Shown: positions 53,564-62,955, counted from the first letter of the stretch. The stretch: DNA of 64,000 nucleotides from Candidatus Uabimicrobium amorphum (GCF_009002475.1 NZ_AP019860.1:8863547-8927546), one strand, 5' to 3'. Numbers and translations: made by a program. The notes: generated by a model from the sequence alone, not told the origin.

Positions 53564-55003
53564 CTAGTTTTTAAACTCGTCTACAAGAGATTGTATGGTT
53601 CCTTTGGCGTCACCGAAAATCATACGAGTGTTTTCTTTAAAAAACAGAGGATTCTGAATACCCGCAAATCCCATGCCCATACCCCTCTTTAAAACATATA
53701 CAGTTCTTGCCTTGTCAACATTTATGATAGGCATTCCATATATAGGGCTAGTTTCATCGTCTCGTGCCGCAGGGTTTACAACGTCATTTGCCCCGACAAC
53801 AATGGCCACATCAATGTTTTCTATGTTGGGATTGATGTCATCCATTTCGATGAGTTGGTCATAAGAAACGTTTGCTTCTGCCAAAAGTACATTCATGTGC
53901 CCCGGCATACGACCAGCAACAGGGTGAATGGCGTAACTAACTTCGGCCCCATTCTCTTCTAGCAGTTCGCCCAATTCACGAGCAACGTGTTGCGCTTGCG
54001 CAACAGCCAAACCGTATCCTGGTACAAATACAACAGAGCTTGCACTTTCGAGTACATAATATGCATCTTCAGGACTAGCTGCTTTCGCTTCACCTTCCAC
54101 GGCCTTACCACCACTCGAAGATGCTCCACCAAATCCGCTAAATAGTACATTGGATAGCGAACGGTTCATCGCTTTGCACATAATAACTGTTAAGATAACA
54201 CCACTAGCACCTACAAGAGCACCAGAAACAATCAAGATGTTGTTTTTAACGACAAACCCTGCTGCGCAAGCCGCTAACCCTGAATAACTGTTCATCAGAG
54301 AAATAACAACCGGCATATCTGCCCCACCGATAGGAATAACCGCAAAAACACCAAGAACAACAGAAATACCGATGGCTCCCCAAAATAGGTAATTGGCGAT
54401 GTCCGCTGTGGGGTCTTTTGTAATCATTACCGCACAAGTAACCGCTCCAGCAACAAGCAAAATGTTTAAAATGTGTTGCCCAGGGAAAACAGTTGGTTTT
54501 CCACCGATAACTTCCTTGAGTTTTGCCCACGCAATTAAACTACCCGAGAAAGTAACACCTCCGATAAGCACCGACAAAAATATCGTTGCTAGAGTCAGAG
54601 TATCTGCAGAGGTACTGTTTTTTATTGCAATGGTGGCCACAACATCGTATTGGTATACAGCCCAACCAACAAGTAAACTACTAATTCCACCAAAACCGTT
54701 GAGTAGCGCTACCATCTCAGGCATACTTGTCATTGCAATCAATCTTGCCGCTAGAAGACCAATTATAGTACCAGCGATCATACCATAAGCAATCCAGTCA
54801 TAGTGCAAATCAGTGACTGTGCCTAACTTTGCTTCTGCTAGCTGTGGGAGATATAAGAAAGTTGCAACAATGGCGATAAGCATGCCTACAAAAGACACAA
54901 AATTACCTTTGCGCGCAGTAGCAGGAGAACTCATCATTTTTAGGCCAAAGATAAATAATATCGCTGCAACTATGTATGATAATTCTATTAATCCTGCGTT
55001 CAT
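53564..55003 (-). CDS. pntB: NAD(P) transhydrogenase subunit beta
   Basis: 479 aa. About eight hydrophobic spans in the first 280 residues (dII) and a C-terminal NADP-binding dIII domain with VFVPGYGLAVAQAQH, PVAGRMPGHMNVLLAEA, VGANDVVNPAAR and KRGMGMGFAGIQNPLF. Its ATG overlaps the preceding gene's TGA (ATGA). It forms the proton-pumping transhydrogenase that makes NADPH from NADH across the inner membrane. Third gene of the pnt operon. Confidence 0.97.
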   Translation of the reverse strand: MNAGLIELSYIVAAILFIFGLKMMSSPATARKGNFVSFVGMLIAIVATFLYLPQLAEAKLGTVTDLHYDWIAYGMIAGTIIGLLAARLIAMTSMPEMVALLNGFGGISSLLVGWAVYQYDVVATIAIKNSTSADTLTLATIFLSVLIGGVTFSGSLIAWAKLKEVIGGKPTVFPGQHILNILLVAGAVTCAVMITKDPTADIANYLFWGAIGISVVLGVFAVIPIGGADMPVVISLMNSYSGLAACAAGFVVKNNILIVSGALVGASGVILTVIMCKAMNRSLSNVLFSGFGGASSSGGKAVEGEAKAASPEDAYYVLESASSVVFVPGYGLAVAQAQHVARELGELLEENGAEVSYAIHPVAGRMPGHMNVLLAEANVSYDQLIEMDDINPNIENIDVAIVVGANDVVNPAARDDETSPIYGMPIINVDKARTVYVLKRGMGMGFAGIQNPLFFKENTRMIFGDAKGTIQSLVDEFKN

Positions 55004-55302
55004 TTGTTACCTCCGCTACCCTTTTTCTTAAACATACCTAACATGCGATCTGTAACCATATAACCTCCAACGACATTTATCGTCGCAAATGTTACAGCCA
55101 ACGTTGCAAGTATCAATGTTGTTTGGTCTCCGCCACTTGTTCCTGCGGCAATAATTGCTCCTACTAGAGTAATACCAGATATCGCATTTGATCCCGACAT
55201 TAAAGGAGTGTGAAGAGTAGAAGGCACTTTTGATATAATTTCAAAACCCAAAAAGATTGATAGTGCAAGTATAAATAATAGATAGATTACCTGATTGTCC
55301 AT
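55000..55302 (-). CDS. pntAB: NAD(P) transhydrogenase subunit alpha, membrane part
   Basis: 100 aa with three spans (YLLFILALSIFLGFEII, AISGITLVGAIIAAG, ILATLAVTFATINVVGGYMV). It corresponds to the separate alpha-2 polypeptide of bacteria such as Rhodospirillum rubrum. Overlaps pntB by 4 nt and follows pntAA by 7 bp. Confidence 0.95.
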   Translation of the reverse strand: MDNQVIYLLFILALSIFLGFEIISKVPSTLHTPLMSGSNAISGITLVGAIIAAGTSGGDQTTLILATLAVTFATINVVGGYMVTDRMLGMFKKKGSGGNK

Positions 55303-55309
55303 AATTGCC

Positions 55310-56449
55310 TCACTTTTCTTCTAACAAACTTTTGATTTTTTCATGGCGAACTTCATTATCGTGTGTCAAAAGACACCCTTGCATAATTTCACTTTCCAAA
55401 TCTAGTTTGAAAGTTTTGTTTTCTTTGTCCCAAAACTCATCGATCAAGTTAAACAAGTTTTGCGAATACATTTGACTAGCATTTATTGCAACGCGCCCAG
55501 GTAAGTTGCCTAGACCAATTATTCTTACCCCATCGACATCAACTACTTCGTCTACCTTCGAACCTTCGACATTTCCTCCGGTTTCCACCGCTAAATCGAC
55601 AAGAACACTTCCCGGCTTCATACGCTTGACCATATCCGCCGTGACAATTACGGGAGCTTTGCGTCCAAATACTTGTGCTGTTGTGATCACAACATCACAA
55701 AGTGAGCAATGTTTCGCCATTGCTTCGCGTTGTATTGCTAATTGTTCTTCGGTAAGTGCTTTCGCATAACCATCTTTGGTTTGCCCAGTGTCACCGAGAT
55801 CAATTTTCAGGAATTTTCCACCTAGTGACTTCACTTGTTCTTCCACGACAGGACGGGTGTCAAAAGCATCCACACGTGCTCCCAATCTTTTTGCTGTAGC
55901 GATTGCCTGGAGCCCTGCAACACCTGCCCCAATGATAAATACTCTCGAAGGCTTAATTGTTCCCGATGGGGTCATCATCATCGGAAAAATCTTATCGAGA
56001 TGGTCTGCAGCAATAATTACCGCGGTGTACCCTGCAAGGTTTGCCTGAGAACTAAGTGCATCCATTTTTTGGGCTTTTGTAGATCGCGGAATTAACTCCA
56101 TGCAAATAGCGTTAACTCCTTCTTTGCTAAATTCTTCTACTAATTCTAACTCGTTAAAAGGATCCAAATAACTAACGTGAATACATCCTTTTTTGAGTTT
56201 TTTGATTTCTGACTTTTCTGGCTTGCGCAAACGCAGTACAATGTCGCCTTCTTTGAGAAGTTTTTCACGATCAGTTTCTACTTCTGCGCCTACCTTTGTA
56301 TAATCCTCATCTTGGTAACCAGATCCTAAACCCATGCCAGACTCAATAATAACTTTAGCTCCCATCTTAACAAGCTTTCCAGCTGTCTCAGGTATCACAG
56401 GAACTCTTTTTTCATTTGCATGAGTTTCTTTCGGTATCGAAATTTGCAT
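55310..56449 (-). CDS. pntAA: NAD(P) transhydrogenase subunit alpha, soluble NAD-binding part
   Basis: 379 aa, ATG behind GAGG. Starts ISIPKETHANEKRVPVIPET, the alanine-dehydrogenase/PNT N-domain, with the NAD-binding loop VFIIGAGVAGLQAIATA. dI of the enzyme; it binds NADH and passes hydride to dIII in PntB. It has no membrane span, consistent with a three-subunit enzyme. First gene of the operon; 577 bp of upstream non-coding sequence separates it from the divergent kinase gene. Confidence 0.96.
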   Translation of the reverse strand: MQISIPKETHANEKRVPVIPETAGKLVKMGAKVIIESGMGLGSGYQDEDYTKVGAEVETDREKLLKEGDIVLRLRKPEKSEIKKLKKGCIHVSYLDPFNELELVEEFSKEGVNAICMELIPRSTKAQKMDALSSQANLAGYTAVIIAADHLDKIFPMMMTPSGTIKPSRVFIIGAGVAGLQAIATAKRLGARVDAFDTRPVVEEQVKSLGGKFLKIDLGDTGQTKDGYAKALTEEQLAIQREAMAKHCSLCDVVITTAQVFGRKAPVIVTADMVKRMKPGSVLVDLAVETGGNVEGSKVDEVVDVDGVRIIGLGNLPGRVAINASQMYSQNLFNLIDEFWDKENKTFKLDLESEIMQGCLLTHDNEVRHEKIKSLLEEK

Positions 56450-57026
56450 AAAGCTTACCTCGGTTTGATTAAAACTAGTTAAGTGATTTTTTACGTTTAA
56501 GCTGTATTGTAATGGGGTTGTAGTGATTTAAGTACAACAGAATAAAAATATTGTTACGCGCTTAGATCTTTGTTTGTAAATTTCCCCAGAAACCTTTTAG
56601 AGTAGAACATTCTCTTGTTTTGTGGTATAGTAGAGATGAGTATATTGAAATCTGTGAAACATTTTTGGTACAAATCCGGGTGTCGTCTACTACATTGTCA
56701 TAAATTGTTTTTAGACAATAGCAAAATATTTTACCACCATGTAAAGGAAAATGTGCTTCATTCCCAAAACAAGCGGACTCTCTAATTTTGATATTTAATC
56801 TACAGCTCTAGATTCAAGAGATTATAGAAGTCAAAGTCATTATTTGCAATAAAATTTTCACGAAGAGACCATTGTATGACGCTCACTATTATTGTTTTGG
56901 GTACTAGCGAATTTTCTCTTCATAAAAACCAAACCATTGTGTAGGAAATAGTAGAGACCCCGAGCAAAATAATGTAAGCGATAATGGAAACGATAGTATT
57001 CCCTCAAAGATATTGTGGTAAAAGAT
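56450..57026. other. 577-bp intergenic region between pntAA and a kinase gene
   Basis: AT-rich, with no open frame, hairpin of note or repeat seen. Divergent promoters for pntAA and the kinase gene must lie here; TATAGT near 56630 could be a -10 box, but the matching -35 is weak. Unusually long for this window. Confidence 0.5.
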
Positions 57027-58949
57027 ATGGATAAAAAAGCAAAAATAAATTTGGGTAAAAGAATACAACAATCTGAAAAAGAAGATTCCTCTTCCCAAAA
57101 AAATAGTTCAATAGAAGAGTTTCGTGAACAAAAAAAGCTTCAAAAGCAGCAGCAAGAAGAATTACTTGCCGTTAGCTCTGAAATTGAGCGTTTGAACGAA
57201 GAATTGCTAAGTAAAACGAATCGATTTCAAAGCGTATCGGCGCAAACACAGAGTACACAAAATACACAGAGTACACAAGATACACAGAGTACACAAGATA
57301 CACAGAGCGCACAAAATACACAGAGCACACAAAATACACAGAGTACACAAAATACACAAAATATACAGAGTACACAAGGTACACAAGGCACACACAGCTC
57401 ACAAGATGCAGAGCGTACACAGCGTATACTAGGTACACAGCGTACACAAGACACAGGTAATACCAAAGTGAGAAAGAAGGATGAGATAGGTCGCGATTTA
57501 CACACAAAAAATTACTATAAAACCTCCAACTTGCCTTTTTATAAACCCATTCAGAAAACACAACGTAAACGAATGAGCGATCTAAACCTTAATATTCCGA
57601 CCAAAAGAACTAATATACCAAACTTCCAAAAAAAGGCAGAAACCCCTTCGAAAACACAGACACTCACAGACAAGGAAAATCGCCAACAAAAGACAGAAAG
57701 CCCACTGAAAACGCAGACGTTGACAGGTAAAGAAAGCTTTCAACAGTTGGCACTGCAATTTCAAAAAAATCAAAAATCCCCCATTAAACTCAACCATCAA
57801 AATAAAAACGATGACATTGAGTTTATACAAAAAAAAGAACAGTCACAACAACCGCAACCGCCACAAAATAACAGTGTCGCAGAAACCATCAATGCCGACT
57901 TCTCACAAGAAAGTATACACGACGATCACTTACGTAATTTCGTAACATCCGATGCCACCATCAACGAAGATGTACCTGTATCTGTACCTGGTTCAGGGTA
58001 TGCAGAGACAATAAAACAAACTGCTGACACACAAACGGGACCTCCACCGGTGCAACAAGGTTATGCAGAAACCATTGTTGCGCAAGAACCACAGAATGTT
58101 CCTCAAAAACCCATAGACAAAAGAAAAGATCCGATGGGTCTTATCGGTTCATTTATCATAGACAAGTACAACGTGCAAAGACTTTTAGGCCGTGGTGGTA
58201 TGGGAGTGGTGTATTTAGCTGAACATAAGAATCTTGGTAAGAAACGCGCGATTAAAATACTGCCCAAATCAGCAACAATTCCTGAAGAAGATATCGAACG
58301 ATTTTATGCCGAAGCGAACATTGCCGCTTCCATTGAACATCCTAATGTTGTTCAAGTTCACGACATTGATGAAACAGAAAAATTTTACTTCATTGTTATG
58401 GAGTATATAGAAGGACACAGCCTTGACCAATACATGCAAAAAAATGGTTTATTCAATGTTAAAGAAGCAGCAAAAATTATTAAATTATGCGCCCTAGGTC
58501 TTGCAGCAATTCATGAAAAAGGTCTCATTCATCGCGACGTAAAGCCCGCAAACTTCATGCTCGGAAAAGAAACCGTCAAGATTATGGACTTTGGTATCGC
58601 AAAAGACCTGAATAGAGATGTTGCTTTGACATCAACGTCTACGATTATCGGGACACCTCAGTTTATGGCTCCAGAAATGATCAAAAAGAAAACGATTGAC
58701 GTTAGAAGTGACATTTACTCGTTAGGAGCTACCTTTTATTTTTTAATAACAGGACAGTTTTGTTTTACGGGAACACCGATGCAAATAATGTATCAGGTAA
58801 TCAATGAGTTGCCTGTACCTCCTGAGGAACACAACGACAAAATAAGTCCAGAGGTATCACAGATTATTTTAAAGATGCTTGCGAAGAACCCACAGGATCG
58901 TTTCTCTGATATGCATGAGCTTGTTGCGACGTTGGATATATTGGTGTGA
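57027..58949 (+). CDS. Soluble Ser/Thr kinase with long TQ-rich N-terminal tail
   Basis: 640 aa from the ATG at 57027; a GTG 12 bp upstream is equally possible, and no clear ribosome-binding site is seen. The first ~370 residues are disordered: charged and Lys-rich at first, then a TQSTQN-type hexamer tract (about 74-130), Pro/Gln-rich segments, and two GYAETI motifs. The kinase domain is C-terminal (about 374-635): GRGGMGVVYLA, AIKIL, HRDVKPANFM, DFGIAK and APEM. No membrane span or sensor domain follows, so this kinase is inverted in layout relative to the others. The tail probably serves as a docking or autophosphorylation region. Confidence 0.92.
   Translation: MDKKAKINLGKRIQQSEKEDSSSQKNSSIEEFREQKKLQKQQQEELLAVSSEIERLNEELLSKTNRFQSVSAQTQSTQNTQSTQDTQSTQDTQSAQNTQSTQNTQSTQNTQNIQSTQGTQGTHSSQDAERTQRILGTQRTQDTGNTKVRKKDEIGRDLHTKNYYKTSNLPFYKPIQKTQRKRMSDLNLNIPTKRTNIPNFQKKAETPSKTQTLTDKENRQQKTESPLKTQTLTGKESFQQLALQFQKNQKSPIKLNHQNKNDDIEFIQKKEQSQQPQPPQNNSVAETINADFSQESIHDDHLRNFVTSDATINEDVPVSVPGSGYAETIKQTADTQTGPPPVQQGYAETIVAQEPQNVPQKPIDKRKDPMGLIGSFIIDKYNVQRLLGRGGMGVVYLAEHKNLGKKRAIKILPKSATIPEEDIERFYAEANIAASIEHPNVVQVHDIDETEKFYFIVMEYIEGHSLDQYMQKNGLFNVKEAAKIIKLCALGLAAIHEKGLIHRDVKPANFMLGKETVKIMDFGIAKDLNRDVALTSTSTIIGTPQFMAPEMIKKKTIDVRSDIYSLGATFYFLITGQFCFTGTPMQIMYQVINELPVPPEEHNDKISPEVSQIILKMLAKNPQDRFSDMHELVATLDILV
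57246..57450 (+). repeat. 18-bp repeat tract (ACACAGAGTACACAAAAT-like)
   Basis: About ten units of 18 bp, each giving six residues of TQ/SQ type. The units are more degenerate toward the 3' end (HSSQDAERTQ). Length probably varies between strains. Confidence 0.88.
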
Positions 58950-58960
58950 TGATAGATGGT

Positions 58961-58989
58961 TTTAGGCACAGGAAATTCCTGTGCCTAAA
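58961..58989. terminator. Hairpin between kinase and L28 genes
   Basis: TTTAGGCACAGG pairs with CCTGTGCCTAAA over a 5-nt loop. The convergent genes end at 58949 and 59005, so it may serve both. Confidence 0.8.
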
Positions 58990-59004
58990 CACATGGGTGT
59001 AGCA

Positions 59005-59313
59005 TTATTCTTTGTCTTTATTTTTCTTCTTTTTCTTCGGCTTTACTGGCTTAATAAGACCTGCCTTCAATAAAACTCTGTAGGGACCATCACGGTCAAT
59101 TGTTTTCAATGCTTTTTTACACAGTTTTACCTGTACATGAGCATTCAATTCAGGAACCCAAATTTTTCTTTTTTGTAAATTTGGCTTGAATGTTCTCTTT
59201 GAGATCCCTGTGGTTTTTAAACCGATACCGCCTTCACATTTAGGCTTACCTCTTCTGGCAATGCTACGCCCAAATTGTGTGCGTTTTTTTGTAACTTCAC
59301 AAACTCTAGACAT
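59005..59313 (-). CDS. rpmB: 50S ribosomal protein L28
   Basis: 102 aa. The N-terminus MSRVCEVTKKRTQFGRSIAR and the NLQKRKIWVPELN block are standard for L28. The Lys-rich tail after residue 85 (KPKKKKKNKDKE) lengthens it beyond the usual 60-78 residues. It is placed on the large ribosomal subunit. Monocistronic by position; the 210-bp space before purA holds nothing recognised. Confidence 0.97.
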   Translation of the reverse strand: MSRVCEVTKKRTQFGRSIARRGKPKCEGGIGLKTTGISKRTFKPNLQKRKIWVPELNAHVQVKLCKKALKTIDRDGPYRVLLKAGLIKPVKPKKKKKNKDKE

Positions 59314-59523
59314 AATTCTTGTCCTTGTAATTATTTTAGTTGCTAGTTCAATTTTTACAAATGCCTGCGGGAAATGTTTCCGAAAACTTACTATTTTTAC
59401 GGTACTTTTGCAGATGCATATGCCTATGTTATTTCACATAACTCTTACAACTAGCGATTGGTAGTAATATCGAACTATTGAAGAATTTTTTATAATATCA
59501 TTGTATGACCACACTGTCAAGTT

Positions 59524-60792
59524 TTACTCTTTGAAAATAGTTTGTGATCTCTCGGGACCTACAGAAATAATATCAACGGAAACCCCGACAAGTTGCTCTA
59601 TTTTTTCGATATAGTTTTTACAATTCACTGGAAGATCTGCAAAATTTTTGCAGTTCGCTATATCTTCTGTCCAACCAGGTAAACATTCATACACCGGCTC
59701 TAAATCATCAATAACATTCAAAGAATTGGGAAAATGGTGTAAAATTTGGTCTTGATACTTGTACTGTGTACAGATTTTGAGTTCATCAATCCCTGAGAGA
59801 ACGTCTAACTTTGTAAGAGCAATACTAGTCAAACCGTTCACACGATGCGTATTTTTTAGCAAAACGGTGTCCAACCAACCACAACGCCTTTTGCGACCTG
59901 TTACTGTGCCAAATTCGTTGCCTATTTTTCCCAGTCTTTCACCGATCTCGTCTTCCAATTCAGTAGGAAATGGACCGCTACCAACTCTTGTTGTATAAGC
60001 TTTGACAACTCCAACAATATTGTGAAGACAACTAGGAGGTACACCGCTTCCCAAACTTGCGGCTCCTGCACACGTATTGGAAGAGGTAACAAAAGGATAA
60101 ATACCGTGATCTATATCGAGAAATATTCCCTGCGCGCCTTCAAAAAGGATAGGTTTCTTCGCAGAAATATGTTCCTCTAACAGAAGAGAGGTGTCTGTAA
60201 CGTAGTTGCGGATCAAGTCACCATACTTTGCATACTCATCACAAATTTCATCTATAGTTGGGCACTTTTCCCCTAATGCAACAATCACTTTTTCCTTTAA
60301 CGGAAAAACTATTTCGAGACGTTTTCGCAATAGATCTTTGTCACATATGTCACAAATACGAACACCGCTTCGCGAAATTTTATCACTATAGGTAGGTCCT
60401 ATCCCCTTGAGAGTTGTACCTATTTTATTTTTACCACGATTTTTCTCTTCTATTGCTTCCCAAATTTTATGGTATGGCATAATCACCTGTGCGCGTTCAC
60501 TGATGCGTAGATTATCAATACCAATATCGGCTTTTTGCAATACTTCGAGTTCTTCGAGTAAGACTTGCGGATCAATAACAACGCCATTACCTAATATACA
60601 GGTTTTTTGGTGAAAAATACCTGAGGGAATTAGGCGTAGTTTATATGTATTTTCTCCAATAACAATTGTATGACCAGCATTGTTACCACCTTGAAAACGC
60701 ACTACAGCATCGTAATTTTCAGAGAGAAGGTCAACTAACTTTCCTTTTCCCTCATCACCCCACTGTGTGCCCAACACGACTGTATTTTTCAT
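59524..60792 (-). CDS. purA: Adenylosuccinate synthetase
   Basis: 422 aa. GTQWGDEGKGKLVDLL near the start, the GGNNAGHT loop, KIGTTLKGIGPTYSDK and GAQGIFLDIDHG identify it. It joins IMP and aspartate using GTP, the first committed step to AMP. It begins 3 bp after the stop of the HTH-receiver gene, so the two are probably co-transcribed. Confidence 0.98.
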   Translation of the reverse strand: MKNTVVLGTQWGDEGKGKLVDLLSENYDAVVRFQGGNNAGHTIVIGENTYKLRLIPSGIFHQKTCILGNGVVIDPQVLLEELEVLQKADIGIDNLRISERAQVIMPYHKIWEAIEEKNRGKNKIGTTLKGIGPTYSDKISRSGVRICDICDKDLLRKRLEIVFPLKEKVIVALGEKCPTIDEICDEYAKYGDLIRNYVTDTSLLLEEHISAKKPILFEGAQGIFLDIDHGIYPFVTSSNTCAGAASLGSGVPPSCLHNIVGVVKAYTTRVGSGPFPTELEDEIGERLGKIGNEFGTVTGRKRRCGWLDTVLLKNTHRVNGLTSIALTKLDVLSGIDELKICTQYKYQDQILHHFPNSLNVIDDLEPVYECLPGWTEDIANCKNFADLPVNCKNYIEKIEQLVGVSVDIISVGPERSQTIFKE

Positions 60793-60795
60793 TTT

Positions 60796-61365
60796 TTAAT
60801 TCTTTTTCAACAAAGAGTTAATTTTTTTCTTAAACATGGTTGCTTTTAACGGAAATTCTAAAAATTCGTTAAATCCATATTGAGTCAATTTTTTCTTCTG
60901 AGAATTCGAAAAAGCACTAGAGATAGCTACGATAATTAAATTTGCATTATTCACCGTATTACGAATCGAACCACAGAAGTTTTTATTATCTACACCTGTC
61001 AATGATAAATCAACAAAAATAATGTTGGGCAATTCTTGGGTAGCCGTCATACCAGCTGCGAAAACATCGTTTGCTATACTAAATTGAAACGTATCGCTTT
61101 TCAATATGGCATTTGCAAATTTTTTGTTGTAATTTTCCGGTGCACAAATCAATAAAACATTGATCACATCTTGTTCTTCGTCTGTAGGAAAACCATGAGA
61201 TTTCATAAATTGGTATACGGCATCACGCGGAATGCGAATTTTTCCTGACCCTGGCATTTTAAAGTGTTTTATTCGATCTTCACGTATCCATTTGTGGATT
61301 GTAGGAATGGAAACATCGCAAAGTTTTGCGACCTCACCTGTTGTCAAAGATTTTTTCTTATCCAT
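60796..61365 (-). CDS. Excisionase-type HTH protein with degenerate receiver domain
   Basis: 189 aa from the ATG at 61365 (GGAAG 5 bp upstream). The first 60 residues are a MerR/excisionase-family helix-turn-helix (LTTGEVAKLCDVSIPTIHKW, GKIRIPRDAVYQFM). From about residue 65 a receiver-like domain follows (VINVLLICAPE, then IIFVDLSLTG). The acceptor Asp position and the Lys loop (FPLKATM) are kept, but the acidic pair near the start is lost. It may be regulated without phosphorylation. The DNA target may be its own operon, with purA downstream. Confidence 0.85.
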   Translation of the reverse strand: MDKKKSLTTGEVAKLCDVSIPTIHKWIREDRIKHFKMPGSGKIRIPRDAVYQFMKSHGFPTDEEQDVINVLLICAPENYNKKFANAILKSDTFQFSIANDVFAAGMTATQELPNIIFVDLSLTGVDNKNFCGSIRNTVNNANLIIVAISSAFSNSQKKKLTQYGFNEFLEFPLKATMFKKKINSLLKKN

Positions 61366-61488
61366 TCGGACTTCCATCTATAATGTAGAATTTATAATAT
61401 AAAAATATGCGTATATGCAAATTTTGCTTTACAAGTGGCAACTATAACCATAAGATTTATAAAATTCAAGAAAAAAATATCGTGGTTT

Positions 61489-62157
61489 TTATAGGCATAA
61501 AGAGGTGAATAAACCCAACAGAGCACCAAATACACCTCCCCAGACAACAAGCCAACCGAGGTGTTCACGAATCATACTCTGAATAATCTCTTTTACTTTT
61601 TGTGGTGTGAGTTCTTCTAGGCGTTTGTCGACGAGCTGTTCTACTTTTTCTCGAAGACTTTCAAAATTTCCTGTTGTAAATTTTTCGAGAATATTAGATT
61701 CATTTAAAAAGTTGAGGGTTTTCTCTTTAAAACTCTCACGTAAAGGCTCAAGCGCACCTACTCCACCGAACATACCTAACATAGAACCAAAGGAAGATTC
61801 TTCTACGGTTTGTAGTAGTTTATCAAATAACCCATCGACGACAGAACTTAGGTCCGTCTCTTCTGTCATAGCTTCCTTAACGTATTTTTCGAAATTTTCT
61901 TGAGTGAAAAAGTTATCCATAATCAGGTTGCGAATACCGCTTTTAAATTCCTCAAAACGATTAGGAATAATACCAGATCCGTACAGAAAAGGAATTTTTT
62001 CAAATAGCATATACACGGCTAACCAGTTGGTGAATGCACCTGATAGGGCGAATAAGCTGGCCTGATATAGATGTTGTTGACCAGTAAATTGTGGGCTAAA
62101 ATATGTGATGATAAATACAACTATTGCAATTAGGTTGGTAAATAGACTTTTTTTCAT
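61489..62157 (-). CDS. DUF445 family membrane protein
   Basis: 222 aa from the ATG at 62157; upstream codons overlap the tRNA gene. It has N-terminal spans (LIAIVVFIITYF and LFALSGAFTNWLAVYMLF) with the conserved TNWLAVYMLFEKIPFLYGSG of DUF445, a long helical middle and a C-terminal hydrophobic stretch (LVVWGGVFGALLGLFTSL). Short for the family. Function unknown. No operon partner is evident. Confidence 0.85.
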   Translation of the reverse strand: MKKSLFTNLIAIVVFIITYFSPQFTGQQHLYQASLFALSGAFTNWLAVYMLFEKIPFLYGSGIIPNRFEEFKSGIRNLIMDNFFTQENFEKYVKEAMTEETDLSSVVDGLFDKLLQTVEESSFGSMLGMFGGVGALEPLRESFKEKTLNFLNESNILEKFTTGNFESLREKVEQLVDKRLEELTPQKVKEIIQSMIREHLGWLVVWGGVFGALLGLFTSLCL

Positions 62158-62186
62158 AATTTTTTGGTTTGGTGTTAGATGAAAAG

Positions 62187-62272
62187 TGCCGAAGGTGGGA
62201 TTTGAACCCACACGAGATTTTACTCTCACAAGGCCCTCAACCTTGCGCGTCTGCCAATTCCGCCACTTCGGC
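62187..62272 (-). tRNA. tRNA-Leu (GAG anticodon)
   Basis: 86 nt. Acceptor arm GCCGAAG pairs with CTTCGGC, followed by discriminator A. The anticodon stem CAAGG/CCTTG closes loop TTGAGGG, reading GAG (Leu codons CUC/CUU). A long variable arm and the GGTTCAAATCC T-arm are present. The 3' CCA is not encoded. Confidence 0.97.
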
Positions 62273-62340
62273 TTTTGTTACATCGTGAAAAGAATAATAC
62301 AATGCCTATAAAAAGTCAAGCGTTTTTTTTATTATTGTAT

Positions 62341-62360
62341 AAAAGTTGTGCAACTTTTTT
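62341..62360 (+). promoter_or_regulatory. Near-palindrome upstream of a membrane protein gene
   Basis: AAAAGTTG and CAACTTTT flank a TG centre, followed by a T run. It could be an operator for the gene at 62399 or a terminator-like structure. No stronger evidence. Confidence 0.25.
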
Positions 62361-62398
62361 TACAATAGCAATTTTATAGGTCCTTAGGAGGTGGTTAT

Positions 62399-62941
62399 AT
62401 GAAAAAGCTATTTATCAGTATTGTAAGCGGTACCATTATTTTATTTATATGGAATGCCATTTCGTGGATGGTACTCCCTTTTCACAGCAACTCACTGCAA
62501 AACTTGCCACAAGGCGCCATAGATCCACAGGTCTTACAAAATATCCCCCAGCCAGGCGTTTTTCATTCACCAGGACTTCCCGCAGAGGAAACTCCGGAAG
62601 CGTGGCAGCAACTGATCAAAGAATCCAAGCGTGGACCAGTGGTGAGCTTGATGGTGGTTCTACCTAAAGGAGTCGACCCACTTTCCCCACAAAAATTTTT
62701 ATCATCGCTATTACTCAACTTGCTGATGGTAATCATGGCCATTATTCTCATTCGCTTAGCGCAAATAGAAAGCTACACCAGACGCGTAGCATTCTTCGTG
62801 GTGCTATCACTACTTATTGCCACATTATACGTCGCGCAAATGATCTGGTTTGGCTTTCCACTATACTATACTTTTGCCAATGTTATTGATCCTGTTGTTA
62901 GCTGGACGCTTATTGGCCTTGTTTTGGGGAAGACGCTCTGA
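62399..62941 (+). CDS. Membrane protein of unknown function
   Basis: 180 aa with an excellent AGGAGG site 8 bp before the ATG. Four hydrophobic spans: FISIVSGTIILFIWNAISWMV, LLLNLLMVIMAIILIRLA, VAFFVVLSLLIATLYVAQMI and PVVSWTLIGLVLG. A hydrophilic extracellular loop of about 75 residues (Pro-rich, QGAIDPQVL...) lies between spans 1 and 2. No family recognised. Confidence 0.8.
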   Translation: MKKLFISIVSGTIILFIWNAISWMVLPFHSNSLQNLPQGAIDPQVLQNIPQPGVFHSPGLPAEETPEAWQQLIKESKRGPVVSLMVVLPKGVDPLSPQKFLSSLLLNLLMVIMAIILIRLAQIESYTRRVAFFVVLSLLIATLYVAQMIWFGFPLYYTFANVIDPVVSWTLIGLVLGKTL

Positions 62942-62955
62942 TCTCCTCAAAACTG

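Noticed and set aside
57172..57561. Long antisense frame with Cys/Val/Tyr-rich repeats
   Set aside because: It is the reverse reading of the TQ-hexamer tract; the repetitive composition follows from the 18-bp repeats.
62158..62229. Longer start for the DUF445 gene
   Set aside because: It would overlap the tRNA-Leu gene; the ATG at 62157 begins the conserved sequence.
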